64,000 nt of DNA from Trichlorobacter ammonificans. GTDB lineage: Bacteria; Desulfobacterota; Desulfuromonadia; Geobacterales; Pseudopelobacteraceae. A program made the translations under genes and the position numbers. The stretch is taken from positions 1,290,001 through 1,354,000 of the forward strand of contig NZ_OW150024.1 of the NCBI RefSeq assembly GCF_933509905.1. Direction: 5' to 3'. Below, in pieces: positions 26,000 through 32,803 of the stretch (within the stretch, counting starts at the first letter, position 1; every line of letters begins with the position of its first letter). The notes under the pieces were generated by a model. It did not search any database, was not told where the DNA came from, and saw only the letters and a list, made by a program, of their open reading frames with translations.

Positions 26000-26404
26000 A
26001 TGAAAAAAGTATTTGCTTTGGCTTGTGCTGCCACCGTATTAGCCGCGACAGTCGCCTTTGCCGTCAAGGAGCCGACGTCTACAAAAGGTGTAGGAACATT
26101 TGGTACTGGTTACATGCGTCCCGATGATAGTGGCCAAGTGACTTTCAACGCCACTGGCGTAGGTGCGGATGTTAAGTTCAACGCCAAGCTCTCGGCCAAC
26201 GTGTTTATATCACTGCAATCTGATGCGGCTGGTGCTTCCTATCTGGTTGCCACCGTGCATGGCTCCGGCAATAAGTATTACGCCACCAGTTCCGGAGACA
26301 GCCGTATTTTCATGAAAGAGGTCGCCGACCTTGCTGCTGACCCTGCTGCTCCTCCCACTATTGGGGCTACTATTGATTGGAGTGGCTGGACTGCTGTGAA
26401 ATAG
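26000..26404 (+). CDS. Secreted PilA-C / Spc-like pilin partner
   Basis: The 134-residue protein has a classical signal peptide (cleavage likely after AFA near residue 22) and a beta-rich mature part without cysteines in it. It starts 29 bases after pilA with a strong AAGGAG site. In Geobacter sulfurreducens the gene at this place encodes Spc/PilA-C, a chaperone-like protein needed for pilin stability that also co-assembles with the short pilin. Position, size and the VHGSGNKYYATSSGDSRIF region support that assignment; I cannot align it rigorously. A strong terminator follows. Confidence 0.7.
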   Translation: MKKVFALACAATVLAATVAFAVKEPTSTKGVGTFGTGYMRPDDSGQVTFNATGVGADVKFNAKLSANVFISLQSDAAGASYLVATVHGSGNKYYATSSGDSRIFMKEVADLAADPAAPPTIGATIDWSGWTAVK

Positions 26405-26436
26405 AGTTATCTCTCGATTTGATAAGTGTGAGCGAG

Positions 26437-26470
26437 ACAAGCGGGGGTAAAAGCCCGCTTGTTCTTTTTT
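26437..26470 (+). terminator. Rho-independent terminator after pilA-spc
   Basis: A perfect 9-bp stem ACAAGCGGG / CCCGCTTGT with an 8-base loop is followed by TCTTTTTT. It should end or attenuate transcription from the pilA promoter before the membrane protein gene. Confidence 0.85.
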
Positions 26471-26491
26471 GCTCGGGGGAGCAATAGAACC

Positions 26492-28264
26492 ATGCAGCAG
26501 AATAGTAAATGGGATAGTCTGTGGCGTGAAGGCCGGCAGTCCTGCCTGCTGCTCATCATGCTGGTGCTGCTGCTGTACTGGCCCGCACTGAACGACACCG
26601 TTAATACTGTTGATGACCCTCACATCCTGAACGCCTATGGCATAAACGGGCACCACACGCTTGCCCGGCTATTCCTCCCCAGTGGCCAGTTCTACTACCG
26701 CCCCTTCATCGAACTTTCTTTCTACCTTGACAATCTTCTCTGGGGGCTTGAACCGCGTTTCATGCATTTGGAAAATGTGTTGTTGCATCTTTTCAACACA
26801 CTACTGGTCTACACAATAAGTAAAAGAATAACCGCCCTGTCAAGTGGGGGGGAGCGTATTCCGCTGGTAAGCGCGCTGATCTTTGCCCTGCATCCCATCA
26901 ACACCGAATCTGTTAACTGGATAGCCGGCAGGACCGACCCCCTGGCAGCCGTAAGTATCCTGCTGTCGCTTCACTTTCTGCTGAAGGGGGGTGAAAGCGG
27001 CCGGGTGCGGGATCTGGCGGTTGCCGGAGCGGCGTTCTGGTGTGCACTGCTCACCAAGGAAACAGCGGTGATGCTGGCACCGGCTTCGCTGGTGCTGCTG
27101 GCTGCCCTGAGAACGAGCAGCGTTTCTTCCGAGCGTCTGCAGCAAATTACCCGCCAAGTGTGGTGGGGGTATGGCGTCATCTTCATGGTGGTTGCTGTTG
27201 TTGCCGGTTTTAGGGTACTGGGCCGACCGACCGGCAGTAATAACGCTTTTTCCATGCTTATCAGGCAATACGATCTGTGGCAGGTTGTCCGCGATTGTTT
27301 CACCGCCACCGGTTTTTATCTGAAAAAACTGTTGGTGCCCGTTCCGCTTAATTTTGCCATTGATGTGGTGCATCCGGCATATGCAATTCTTGGGGTGCTG
27401 GTGGTGCCGTTGTGCTGGTATCTGCTGAAAAGGCGAAATATTTTCAGCGGTTTTCTGCTTTCAGCACTTCTATTCATGATTCCGCCGGTGGTGGTGATGT
27501 GTGCCGGCCTGAACTGGACACCGGTTGCCGAACGCTACCTGTATATTCCATCGGCGTTTTTCGCCATTTGGTGTGCCGGCTGTATCGACACTGTTCTTCG
27601 TGATCACAGCCGGTCGCGCCCTGTGGCCCTTCTGCTGGGTGCCGTAGTCATGGTGCTCGCCGCTGTAACCTTTCAACGCAATCTCGTCTGGCGTGACAAT
27701 CTGTCGCTGTTTGAAGATGCCGTAAAAAAGTCACCCCGGTTTGGTGATGTGCGTAACGACTTGGGGCTGGCACTTGTCAAGGCTGGGCGGTATGATGAAG
27801 CGCGGGAGCATTTTGAGTTCGCTGTTGCACATGCAAAGCGGAAAAGGCTGCAAGACATTGCCCGCATGAATCTGCTTAACCTGGATATGCAGGGAAAAGA
27901 TGCTGCAGAGAAGATACGGATGGTTGAGCAGGTGAGAAATGAGCAGGGAGATTTTCATGAGGGGCTGCTGATTCTGCATAACTCGCTGCTGCGGCAACAA
28001 TTGCGCGTTGCAACAAAACGCGAATCATGGGCCATCTATCCGAAGCTTGTGCTGCTGAATGACCTGCTGTACCGCCGGACCGCCGACCCCCACTACCTGT
28101 ATTATAACGGTCAATATTTGCTGATACTTGGGGAAAAGCAGCGTGCGTACCAATACTTTGCAGACGTGGTGCGCAAAGTCCCCTTCGAATCAGAGCTGTT
28201 TGTGAATAGCACGAAGCTTATGAAGTTACTTGATTCCGCACCTGCTAAGCAATCGGTGCCTTGA
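26492..28264 (+). CDS. Polytopic GT-C-like membrane protein with C-terminal TPR-like region
   Basis: The 590-residue protein has about ten hydrophobic segments over residues 1-400. A charged N-terminal loop follows the first one and holds paired acidic residues (NTVDDPHIL); another loop has RPFIELSFYLD. This arrangement is that of GT-C glycosyltransferases of the TMTC / O-mannosyltransferase kind. Residues from about 415 on form a helical TPR-like tail (VRNDLGLALVKAGRYDEAREHF). It lies just downstream of the pilin pair, behind a terminator, so pilin or surface-protein glycosylation is plausible but unproven. Start ATG 26492 follows GGGGGAG. Confidence 0.72.
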   Translation: MQQNSKWDSLWREGRQSCLLLIMLVLLLYWPALNDTVNTVDDPHILNAYGINGHHTLARLFLPSGQFYYRPFIELSFYLDNLLWGLEPRFMHLENVLLHLFNTLLVYTISKRITALSSGGERIPLVSALIFALHPINTESVNWIAGRTDPLAAVSILLSLHFLLKGGESGRVRDLAVAGAAFWCALLTKETAVMLAPASLVLLAALRTSSVSSERLQQITRQVWWGYGVIFMVVAVVAGFRVLGRPTGSNNAFSMLIRQYDLWQVVRDCFTATGFYLKKLLVPVPLNFAIDVVHPAYAILGVLVVPLCWYLLKRRNIFSGFLLSALLFMIPPVVVMCAGLNWTPVAERYLYIPSAFFAIWCAGCIDTVLRDHSRSRPVALLLGAVVMVLAAVTFQRNLVWRDNLSLFEDAVKKSPRFGDVRNDLGLALVKAGRYDEAREHFEFAVAHAKRKRLQDIARMNLLNLDMQGKDAAEKIRMVEQVRNEQGDFHEGLLILHNSLLRQQLRVATKRESWAIYPKLVLLNDLLYRRTADPHYLYYNGQYLLILGEKQRAYQYFADVVRKVPFESELFVNSTKLMKLLDSAPAKQSVP

Positions 28265-28289
28265 TGCCGGGGTATGATGGGTGCGTGGA

Positions 28290-28336
28290 ATTAAAAACGG
28301 GGAGTTAGCCTGAAGCTAACTCCCCGTTTTTAATTG
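28290..28336. terminator. Bidirectional terminator between GT-C-like gene and tRNA-His
   Basis: A perfect 21-bp inverted repeat, AATTAAAAACGGGGAGTTAGC and its complement, surrounds a 5-base loop. The outer A/T runs supply a U-tract on both strands, so it can end both the membrane protein transcript and the leftward tRNA transcript. Confidence 0.85.
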
Positions 28337-28412
28337 GGGTGGCCAGAGGGATTCGAACCCTCGAATGTATGAGTCACAGTCATATGTGTTAGGCCCCTTC
28401 ACCATGGCCACC
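28335..28412 (-). tRNA. tRNA-His (GTG)
   Basis: The anticodon stem TATGA/TCATA encloses CTGTGAC, giving anticodon GTG. The acceptor stem has the extra G(-1):C73 pair diagnostic of tRNA-His, the T-arm contains GGTTCGAATCC, and CCA is encoded. The D-arm is short-stemmed. It is 44 bases downstream of tRNA-Ala on the same strand. Confidence 0.93.
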
Positions 28413-28427
28413 ATAAGCGCTATGTGA

Positions 28428-28449
28428 AAAGCCGGCCTAAGCCGGCTTT
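28428..28449. terminator. Short GC hairpin between tRNA-Ala and tRNA-His
   Basis: GCCGGC-CTAA-GCCGGC flanked by AAA/TTT makes a 9-bp stem with a short U run on the minus strand. It may be a weak terminator or a processing signal in the Ala-His transcript. Confidence 0.5.
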
Positions 28450-28456
28450 GATTATT

Positions 28457-28532
<76 letters not shown>

Positions 28533-28549
28533 ACATCAAAAGGACCTTC

Positions 28550-28579
28550 TAATTACCAAAAGAGTTCAGGCGTGTCAAT
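28550..28579 (-). promoter_or_regulatory. Putative promoter of tRNA-Ala/tRNA-His
   Basis: On the minus strand a perfect -35 TTGACA sits at 28573-28578, about 40 bases before tRNA-Ala. The -10 is weak (GGTAAT or TAATTA), so only the -35 is convincing. Confidence 0.45.
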
Positions 28580-28600
28580 AATTATTTTTAGCCTTTCCGC

Positions 28601-28630
28601 TTGACGCTTGGAAGTTCATTCGAGTATAGT
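28601..28630 (+). promoter_or_regulatory. Sigma-70 promoter of tRNA-Leu
   Basis: TTGACG (28601-28606) and TATAGT (28625-28630) are 18 bases apart and end 12 bases before the tRNA-Leu gene, an ideal distance for initiation at or just before the tRNA leader. Confidence 0.7.
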
Positions 28631-28641
28631 CTGCGGACCGT

Positions 28642-28727
28642 GCCAGTCTGGTGGAATGGTAGACACAGCAGACTCAAAATCTGCCGGGGGCGACCCCGTT
28701 CCGGTTCGAGTCCGGAGACTGGTACCA
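28642..28727 (+). tRNA. tRNA-Leu (CAA)
   Basis: An 86-base class II tRNA: acceptor GCCAGTC/GACTGGT, anticodon stem GCAGA/TCTGC around CTCAAAA giving anticodon CAA, a long variable arm (CGGGG...CCCCG), T-loop GGTTCGAGTCC and encoded CCA. Confidence 0.95.
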
Positions 28728-28742
28728 CTGCTTGTAGAGTAG

Positions 28743-28777
28743 CGGCCCCGCACAACCTCAGATGTGCGGGGCCGTTT
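28743..28777 (+). terminator. Terminator after tRNA-Leu
   Basis: A perfect 12-bp stem CGGCCCCGCACA / TGTGCGGGGCCG with an 8-base loop is followed by TTTG, 15 bases after the tRNA. Confidence 0.75.
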
Positions 28778-28945
28778 GTGTAGGTGCCCGACGTTTTCTT
28801 GGCTTCTTCCTGGAATTGCTTGATGCGTGGTATCTGTGTTACAAAATTGGAACGAGTTTTGAATACTTCCAAATTGCATGAATTCGGGATTCATGCTAGG
28901 TAGCCATAAGTTTCAACGGGAAGGTCGATACGAGGGGGGCACGGC

Positions 28946-29398
28946 ATGCGGCGCACCTGTTCTGATACACACGGATTTACCCTGGTTGAGCTGCTGGTAG
29001 TGCTGGCGGTGCTGGCGGTGCTGGCTCTCATGGCTGTGCAGGTGCTCAATAGTTATGTGGTCAGCGTAAAGGTGGGGCGCACAAGTGCCGATATCCGCAC
29101 GATTGAGAAAACCCTGGCGGCGTATTATATAGAAAAAAATCAGTATCCTGCCTCACTCAAGGATGTGGGCATGGGTGAGCAGAGTGACCCCTGGATGAAT
29201 CTTTATGAATATCGGTTGCTGGCGGGCGGCGTGGAGGCGCTGGAAGACTCGTTGGGCATCGCGCTCAACACGGACTACGACCTTTACTCCAAGGGGCCGG
29301 ATGGCGTCAGTGCCATAGCTGCAGGCGATGCTTCCGCGCTGGATGATATCGTGCGGGCAAATGATGGTCAGTATGCCGGGCCGAGGACAAAGCTATGA
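28946..29398 (+). CDS. GspG-like type II pseudopilin / prepilin-type protein
   Basis: The 150-residue protein has a prepilin leader ending HG before FTLVELLVVLAVLAVLALMA, with Glu at position 5 of the mature chain. The globular part has DPWMNLYEYRLL and LNTDYDLYSKGPDG, hallmarks of the major pseudopilin GspG including its calcium-site region. No other type II secretion genes are nearby, so it is an orphan or part of a dispersed system. It overlaps the following zinc-ribbon gene by four bases. Confidence 0.87.
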   Translation: MRRTCSDTHGFTLVELLVVLAVLAVLALMAVQVLNSYVVSVKVGRTSADIRTIEKTLAAYYIEKNQYPASLKDVGMGEQSDPWMNLYEYRLLAGGVEALEDSLGIALNTDYDLYSKGPDGVSAIAAGDASALDDIVRANDGQYAGPRTKL

Positions 29399-30837
29399 CA
29401 GACAACGAAAAGGCATCATTCTTTGATTCCCTTAAAGCACCCGAAAAGCGGGAGCCGTCTGCTTCCCAGTCACCTGAGCCTGCTGTTGATTTCTCCTTCT
29501 TTGATGAAGCACGGCCGTCTGCTCCACCAGAATCACAGGAGTTCGCCGGTAAACCCGACCTTGATTTTTCATTTTTTGACGAACCCGCTTCAACTCAACA
29601 ACCGGAGTCGCAGAGCACGGTGTCACCCGCTGCCACTCCTGGGGAGCCCTCCGCTTTCCTGGTTGAGCAGAATACCGCGGATAATGCTTTTTCATTCCTT
29701 GACGCAGCGATTCCACCCACGCCGGCGGAATCGCCGGAAGCGGACCGTGGTGACGGCGCGCTGTTCAACTTTAATGGCGTGGCGCCTGATGAAGTGATTT
29801 CGCCCGCCGCGGCTCCGGTCTCCTCTGTCGAAGCTGCAAACGTCGAGAGAGAAGCGGCAGGGCAGGGACCGCGTGTCATGGTCTTTACCTGTCTGAAATG
29901 CTCGGCAACAATACCGTTTCCTTTTCCTGCTGTTCCGTGTGACCGGTCAGCTGGCGCCTGTCCGAACTGCTCGGCACCGTTTTCCGTCATTCGTGAATCG
30001 AGCGCCCAGCGAGCCCGTCGTAAATCCGGCGAACTGTACTGCTGTACCTGCGGTAACGCGATCGATCAACGCGTGCATTGTCCCGCATGTGGTCACTTCT
30101 GCCCCGATTACTACCATGTGGAAAATCCGCAGGAGGCTCAGCGTAAGGCACGGGAAAGTCGTGCCAACAGTTTCAGGATTGCGTTGGCGAACTTTCGTTC
30201 TTCTGCATTCCGCCAGCGGGACAAGCGCGCTGAAGAGTTGCACCAGGCACAACGGATGCGGGGTGCTGCCAAGGCAGGAGCCGCGCACTCCGGACGGAAG
30301 CGTCTTGTTATAGTTGTCGTGGCGGCCGTGCTGCTGGCCGTTATCGGAGGGGGCGCCTTGCTGGCGCACCGACACAAGCAGGAGCAACGGTATGTCGCTG
30401 CTTACATAAAAGCTGTGTATGCTCTGCATATCGGGACAGAAACGTGTTTCACGTCATTGAATAAGATGGTGGCGGAGTGGAAGGCGGCATCGGAAAATGG
30501 CAGGGCATACACCCCCCGAGGGGACAATGATGCCGGTATCAGGCTGGTTAAGATCAACAGCGAGGCCACAAAGCTTCTGCAGCAGCTTCAAGAGGGAGTG
30601 CCGGTAAAGTACGAGAAGGCACATGAGAATCTTCAGGAGCTGAATAGGGAATATGTGGCGTTGCAGCCCCTTGTAACGGCACCGCCGCAGTCTTTCGAGC
30701 AGATAAATCGCAGGGTTGAAACTGCGGACAAGGCGGTCAAGCGAAAAGTTCAAGAGCTGAAGGCTGGATTGAACGAAGACATGTCACGGGAGCTTGACGA
30801 GGCGCGGAAGCGGTATCGCGGTCTGGCCAATTTTTAG
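29395..30837 (+). CDS. Membrane protein with FSFFDE-type repeats and two zinc-ribbon-like modules; function unknown
   Basis: I do not recognise this 480-residue protein. Residues 1-150 are low-complexity and acidic, with a recurring short motif: FFDSL, FSFFDEA, FSFFDEP, FSFLDAA, LFNFNG. Residues 160-245 carry two C-x2-C pairs (CLKCS..CPNCS and CCTCG..CPACGHFC), so one or two metal-bound ribbons are likely. A single hydrophobic helix lies at about 302-323, followed by a coiled-coil-like Lys/Glu-rich region to the end. Topology suggests a cytoplasmic N-terminus and a periplasmic helical domain. It is translationally coupled to the GspG-like pseudopilin, so a role in its assembly or regulation is the best guess. 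Confidence 0.75.
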   Translation: MTDNEKASFFDSLKAPEKREPSASQSPEPAVDFSFFDEARPSAPPESQEFAGKPDLDFSFFDEPASTQQPESQSTVSPAATPGEPSAFLVEQNTADNAFSFLDAAIPPTPAESPEADRGDGALFNFNGVAPDEVISPAAAPVSSVEAANVEREAAGQGPRVMVFTCLKCSATIPFPFPAVPCDRSAGACPNCSAPFSVIRESSAQRARRKSGELYCCTCGNAIDQRVHCPACGHFCPDYYHVENPQEAQRKARESRANSFRIALANFRSSAFRQRDKRAEELHQAQRMRGAAKAGAAHSGRKRLVIVVVAAVLLAVIGGGALLAHRHKQEQRYVAAYIKAVYALHIGTETCFTSLNKMVAEWKAASENGRAYTPRGDNDAGIRLVKINSEATKLLQQLQEGVPVKYEKAHENLQELNREYVALQPLVTAPPQSFEQINRRVETADKAVKRKVQELKAGLNEDMSRELDEARKRYRGLANF

Positions 30838-30930
30838 CTCAGGTGTGACGTATTCCCCCGGTACTGTATGATTGAGACCTGATACGGATAGTCATCAGGA
30901 ATTGAGAGCATCCGGCTGGCATTGTTTTGC

Positions 30931-30959
30931 TTTACAAAAAACTGTCAGTACGTTATGAA
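30931..30959 (+). promoter_or_regulatory. Putative promoter of tRNA-Pro
   Basis: TTTACA (30931-30936) and TATGAA (30954-30959) with a 17-base spacer, ending 10 bases before tRNA-Pro. Confidence 0.55.
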
Positions 30960-30969
30960 AGATACTTTG

Positions 30970-31046
30970 CGGAGCGTAGCGCAGCCTGGTAGCGCACCTG
31001 CCTTGGGAGCAGGGGGTCGAACGTTCGAATCGTTTCGCTCCGACCA
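30970..31046 (+). tRNA. tRNA-Pro (TGG)
   Basis: A 77-base cloverleaf with acceptor CGGAGCG/CGCTCCG, anticodon stem CCTGC/GCAGG around CTTGGGA giving anticodon TGG, T-loop GTTCGAATC and encoded CCA. It lies at the left border of the region that holds the Fic pseudogene. Confidence 0.95.
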
Positions 31047-31054
31047 AAAAAATC

Positions 31055-31086
31055 AAGGGGTTACGACGCAGTCGTAGCCCCTTTTG
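31055..31086 (+). terminator. Terminator after tRNA-Pro
   Basis: Stem AAGGGGTTACGAC / GTCGTAGCCCCTT (13 bp with G-T pairs) and a 3-base loop, followed by TT; nine bases after the tRNA. Confidence 0.75.
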
Positions 31087-31117
31087 ATATAAGAATTTCA
31101 TACGATTTCAGACAGAG

Positions 31118-31143
31118 AAAAGCCCCGCCGGTGAGGACGGGGC
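31118..31143 (-). terminator. Terminator facing the Fic pseudogene
   Basis: On the minus strand GCCCCG...CGGGGC is followed by TTTTC. It lies about 130 bases beyond the Fic stop. The intervening stretch to 31274 has no recognisable gene. Confidence 0.6.
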
Positions 31144-31274
31144 ATCCAGGCCGAGGGCGGCGGGCGTCAGGAGGTGTCGCCGTTAGAGGGGCCGTCCTTG
31201 GCGATACATTACACTTCCAGGGCCTGCATGCTGTAGAGCTAACAGCACATGGCTGGCACAGGCCGGCCTAAGTA

Positions 31275-32374
31275 TTAGCCGTGCGACAATTCATACCGCA
31301 CACTGCGGCCTTGTCCGATCCGCTGTAGCATTCCCAGCTCATACAACTGATCGAGCTCCCGAAATGCTGTGGCCCGGCTGCAGTGGGTCATGGAGGCGTA
31401 CTTCTGGGTGGCCATGCCACCTTCAAAGCCATCCGGCCCAGTATCCAACAGGCGGTTAATGACCTTTTTCTGACGGTCGGTCAGTTTGTGCTGGTCATAC
31501 TGCCGCCAGAGCTGTGACTTGGCAAAGACGCCGTTCAGAATATCGTTGGAGCGTTGCATTGCCCGGCTAAAGCATCCCAGGAACCAGACCAGCCATGCGG
31601 TTATATCGCAACCGCCTTTCTGGGTTTGCTCCAGGGTGCTGTAGTAGTCCTCACGCTCTGCCATGATCTATAATAGCGGTTTTGCTGTTTGTCATCCTGG
31701 GCAACGGCAAGGTCGGTGATGGCGCGGGCAATCCGTCCGTTACCGTCATCAAAGGGGTGAATGGTGACAAAATGAAGGTGAGCAATGGCAGCTCGCAGCA
31801 ACCCCTCTACGGTGCCGCTGCTACGGCCCCGCCAGTTTAGAAACTGCTGCATCTCATGATTGAGTCGCTCTGAAGGAGGCGCCTCGTAGTGGATTTTTTC
31901 ACGGCCAATGGGACTCGAAACCACCCGCATCGGCTCATCACCCGTGCGCCATGCGCCGGTAGTGATCTGATGCAGGCCGGAATAGCCGGTGGGGAACAAG
32001 GCAGCATGCCAGCCCCAAAGCCGCTCAACAGTCAGCGGTTTACTGAAATTCTGTGTGGCATCCAGCAACAGACTGACCGGATCATCAATCTTACGATCCA
32101 CCGGCAGGCCAGCGGATGGCAGGCCCAGACGCCGGGCGACCGATGATCGAACTGAACGGGCATCCAACAGTTCACCCTCAATCGAAAAGGTGGTAAGGGT
32201 TTCTTCAATCAGCAGCTCTGCCTGGGCCTGCTGCTCAAGCTGCAGACCAAGCCCGGCAACCCGGCTGAGCAATTTGCCCTGCTGCAGACGGCATTCACCC
32301 AGTAACCCGAGTAGGGCAGAGGTGTCCCAGGTGAAGGTGGGCCAGTCGATATGTTGCCAGATGTATCGGGTCAT
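31275..32374 (-). pseudogene. Fic-domain protein, frameshifted (class II, wHTH C-terminus)
   Basis: Two adjacent frames together make one Fic protein. The N-terminal part (31601-32374) has a TFSIEG motif near residue 60, matching the S/T-x3-E-G/N inhibitory helix of self-inhibited Fic enzymes, and the complete active-site motif HPFDDGNGRIAR near residue 208. Fic enzymes transfer AMP or related groups to target hydroxyls. The second frame (31275-31664, starting MAEREDYYSTLEQTQKGG) carries the rest of the fold and a winged-helix-like end. The break is near 31664-31680; residues seem to be missing at the junction, so a short deletion of about 13 bases fits. Probably inactive, unless the truncated form still works. 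Confidence 0.85.
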
Positions 32375-32482
32375 GGAATCGCTTCATGAATCGCTTCAGA
32401 TTTGTATGCGAATGTTTGTGTCACAAGAATTGCCTGCTGGCAAAGCAGCTGTGTAAAAAGCTTTGCGTAGTGTCCATAACGA

Positions 32483-32560
32483 ACCTGTAAAATCGATTGC
32501 GTAACTGGCCAAAATCTCTTTAGAACCGAAAAAGCCAGTTATACAAAATCATTTACAGGT
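32483..32560. repeat. Inverted repeat with 27-bp imperfect arms
   Basis: Arms 32483-32509 and 32534-32560 match at 20 of 27 positions, with perfect ends (ACCTGTAAA and AACTGGC) and a 24-base spacer. The spacer and mismatched arm centres are not terminator-like: GC is low and no U-run follows. It resembles paired recombinase or transposase binding sites or a large operator. Confidence 0.65.
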
Positions 32561-32708
32561 AAATTATGCCAATAAAAACAAATTTTTATAGATTTTTTTC
32601 TGTGGCCCGTTTTGATTTTTCTCCGTAGCAACATTGAGCAATGCGTCTCCCGTCGTGCCGATGTTTTTTCTTCCGCAGCCTCCGGTTTTCCTTTGCCGAA
32701 CTGAGCAA

Positions 32709-32735
32709 TTGACAGAAACGCTGGTCATGTATTAA
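32709..32735 (+). promoter_or_regulatory. Possible ilvD promoter
   Basis: A perfect -35 TTGACA at 32709-32714 and TATTAA at 32730-32735, spacer 15 bases, which is short. An AAGGAG ribosome site at 32787-32792 fixes the ilvD start. Confidence 0.35.
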
Positions 32736-32803
32736 AGGTCAAAGACCATATGCATACAGGCATGTTGTCGATATTTTAGAATCCATAAGGAGTGATACCT
32801 CCA

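Larger units (their letters stand above)
32375..32803. other. Non-coding stretch between Fic pseudogene and ilvD
   Basis: These 429 bases are AT-richer than the flanks and contain no credible coding frame on either strand. They hold the long inverted repeat at 32483-32560, a smaller hairpin GCAAAGC...GCTTTGC near 32440-32466, and the presumed ilvD promoter and ribosome site. Confidence 0.6.

Noticed and set aside
28865-28945. GCATGAAT...ATTCATGC palindrome upstream of the pseudopilin considered as an operator
   Set aside because: A single 8-bp palindrome without a second copy or a clear promoter; too weak to call.
31144-31274. Segment after the Fic pseudogene considered as a small RNA
   Set aside because: There are short inverted repeats but no promoter and no consistent fold that I could support.
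32483-32560. Inverted repeat considered as an integron attC site or a terminator
   Set aside because: It lacks the GTTRRRY/RYYYAAC ends of attC, and it is AT-rich without a U-run as a terminator would need.
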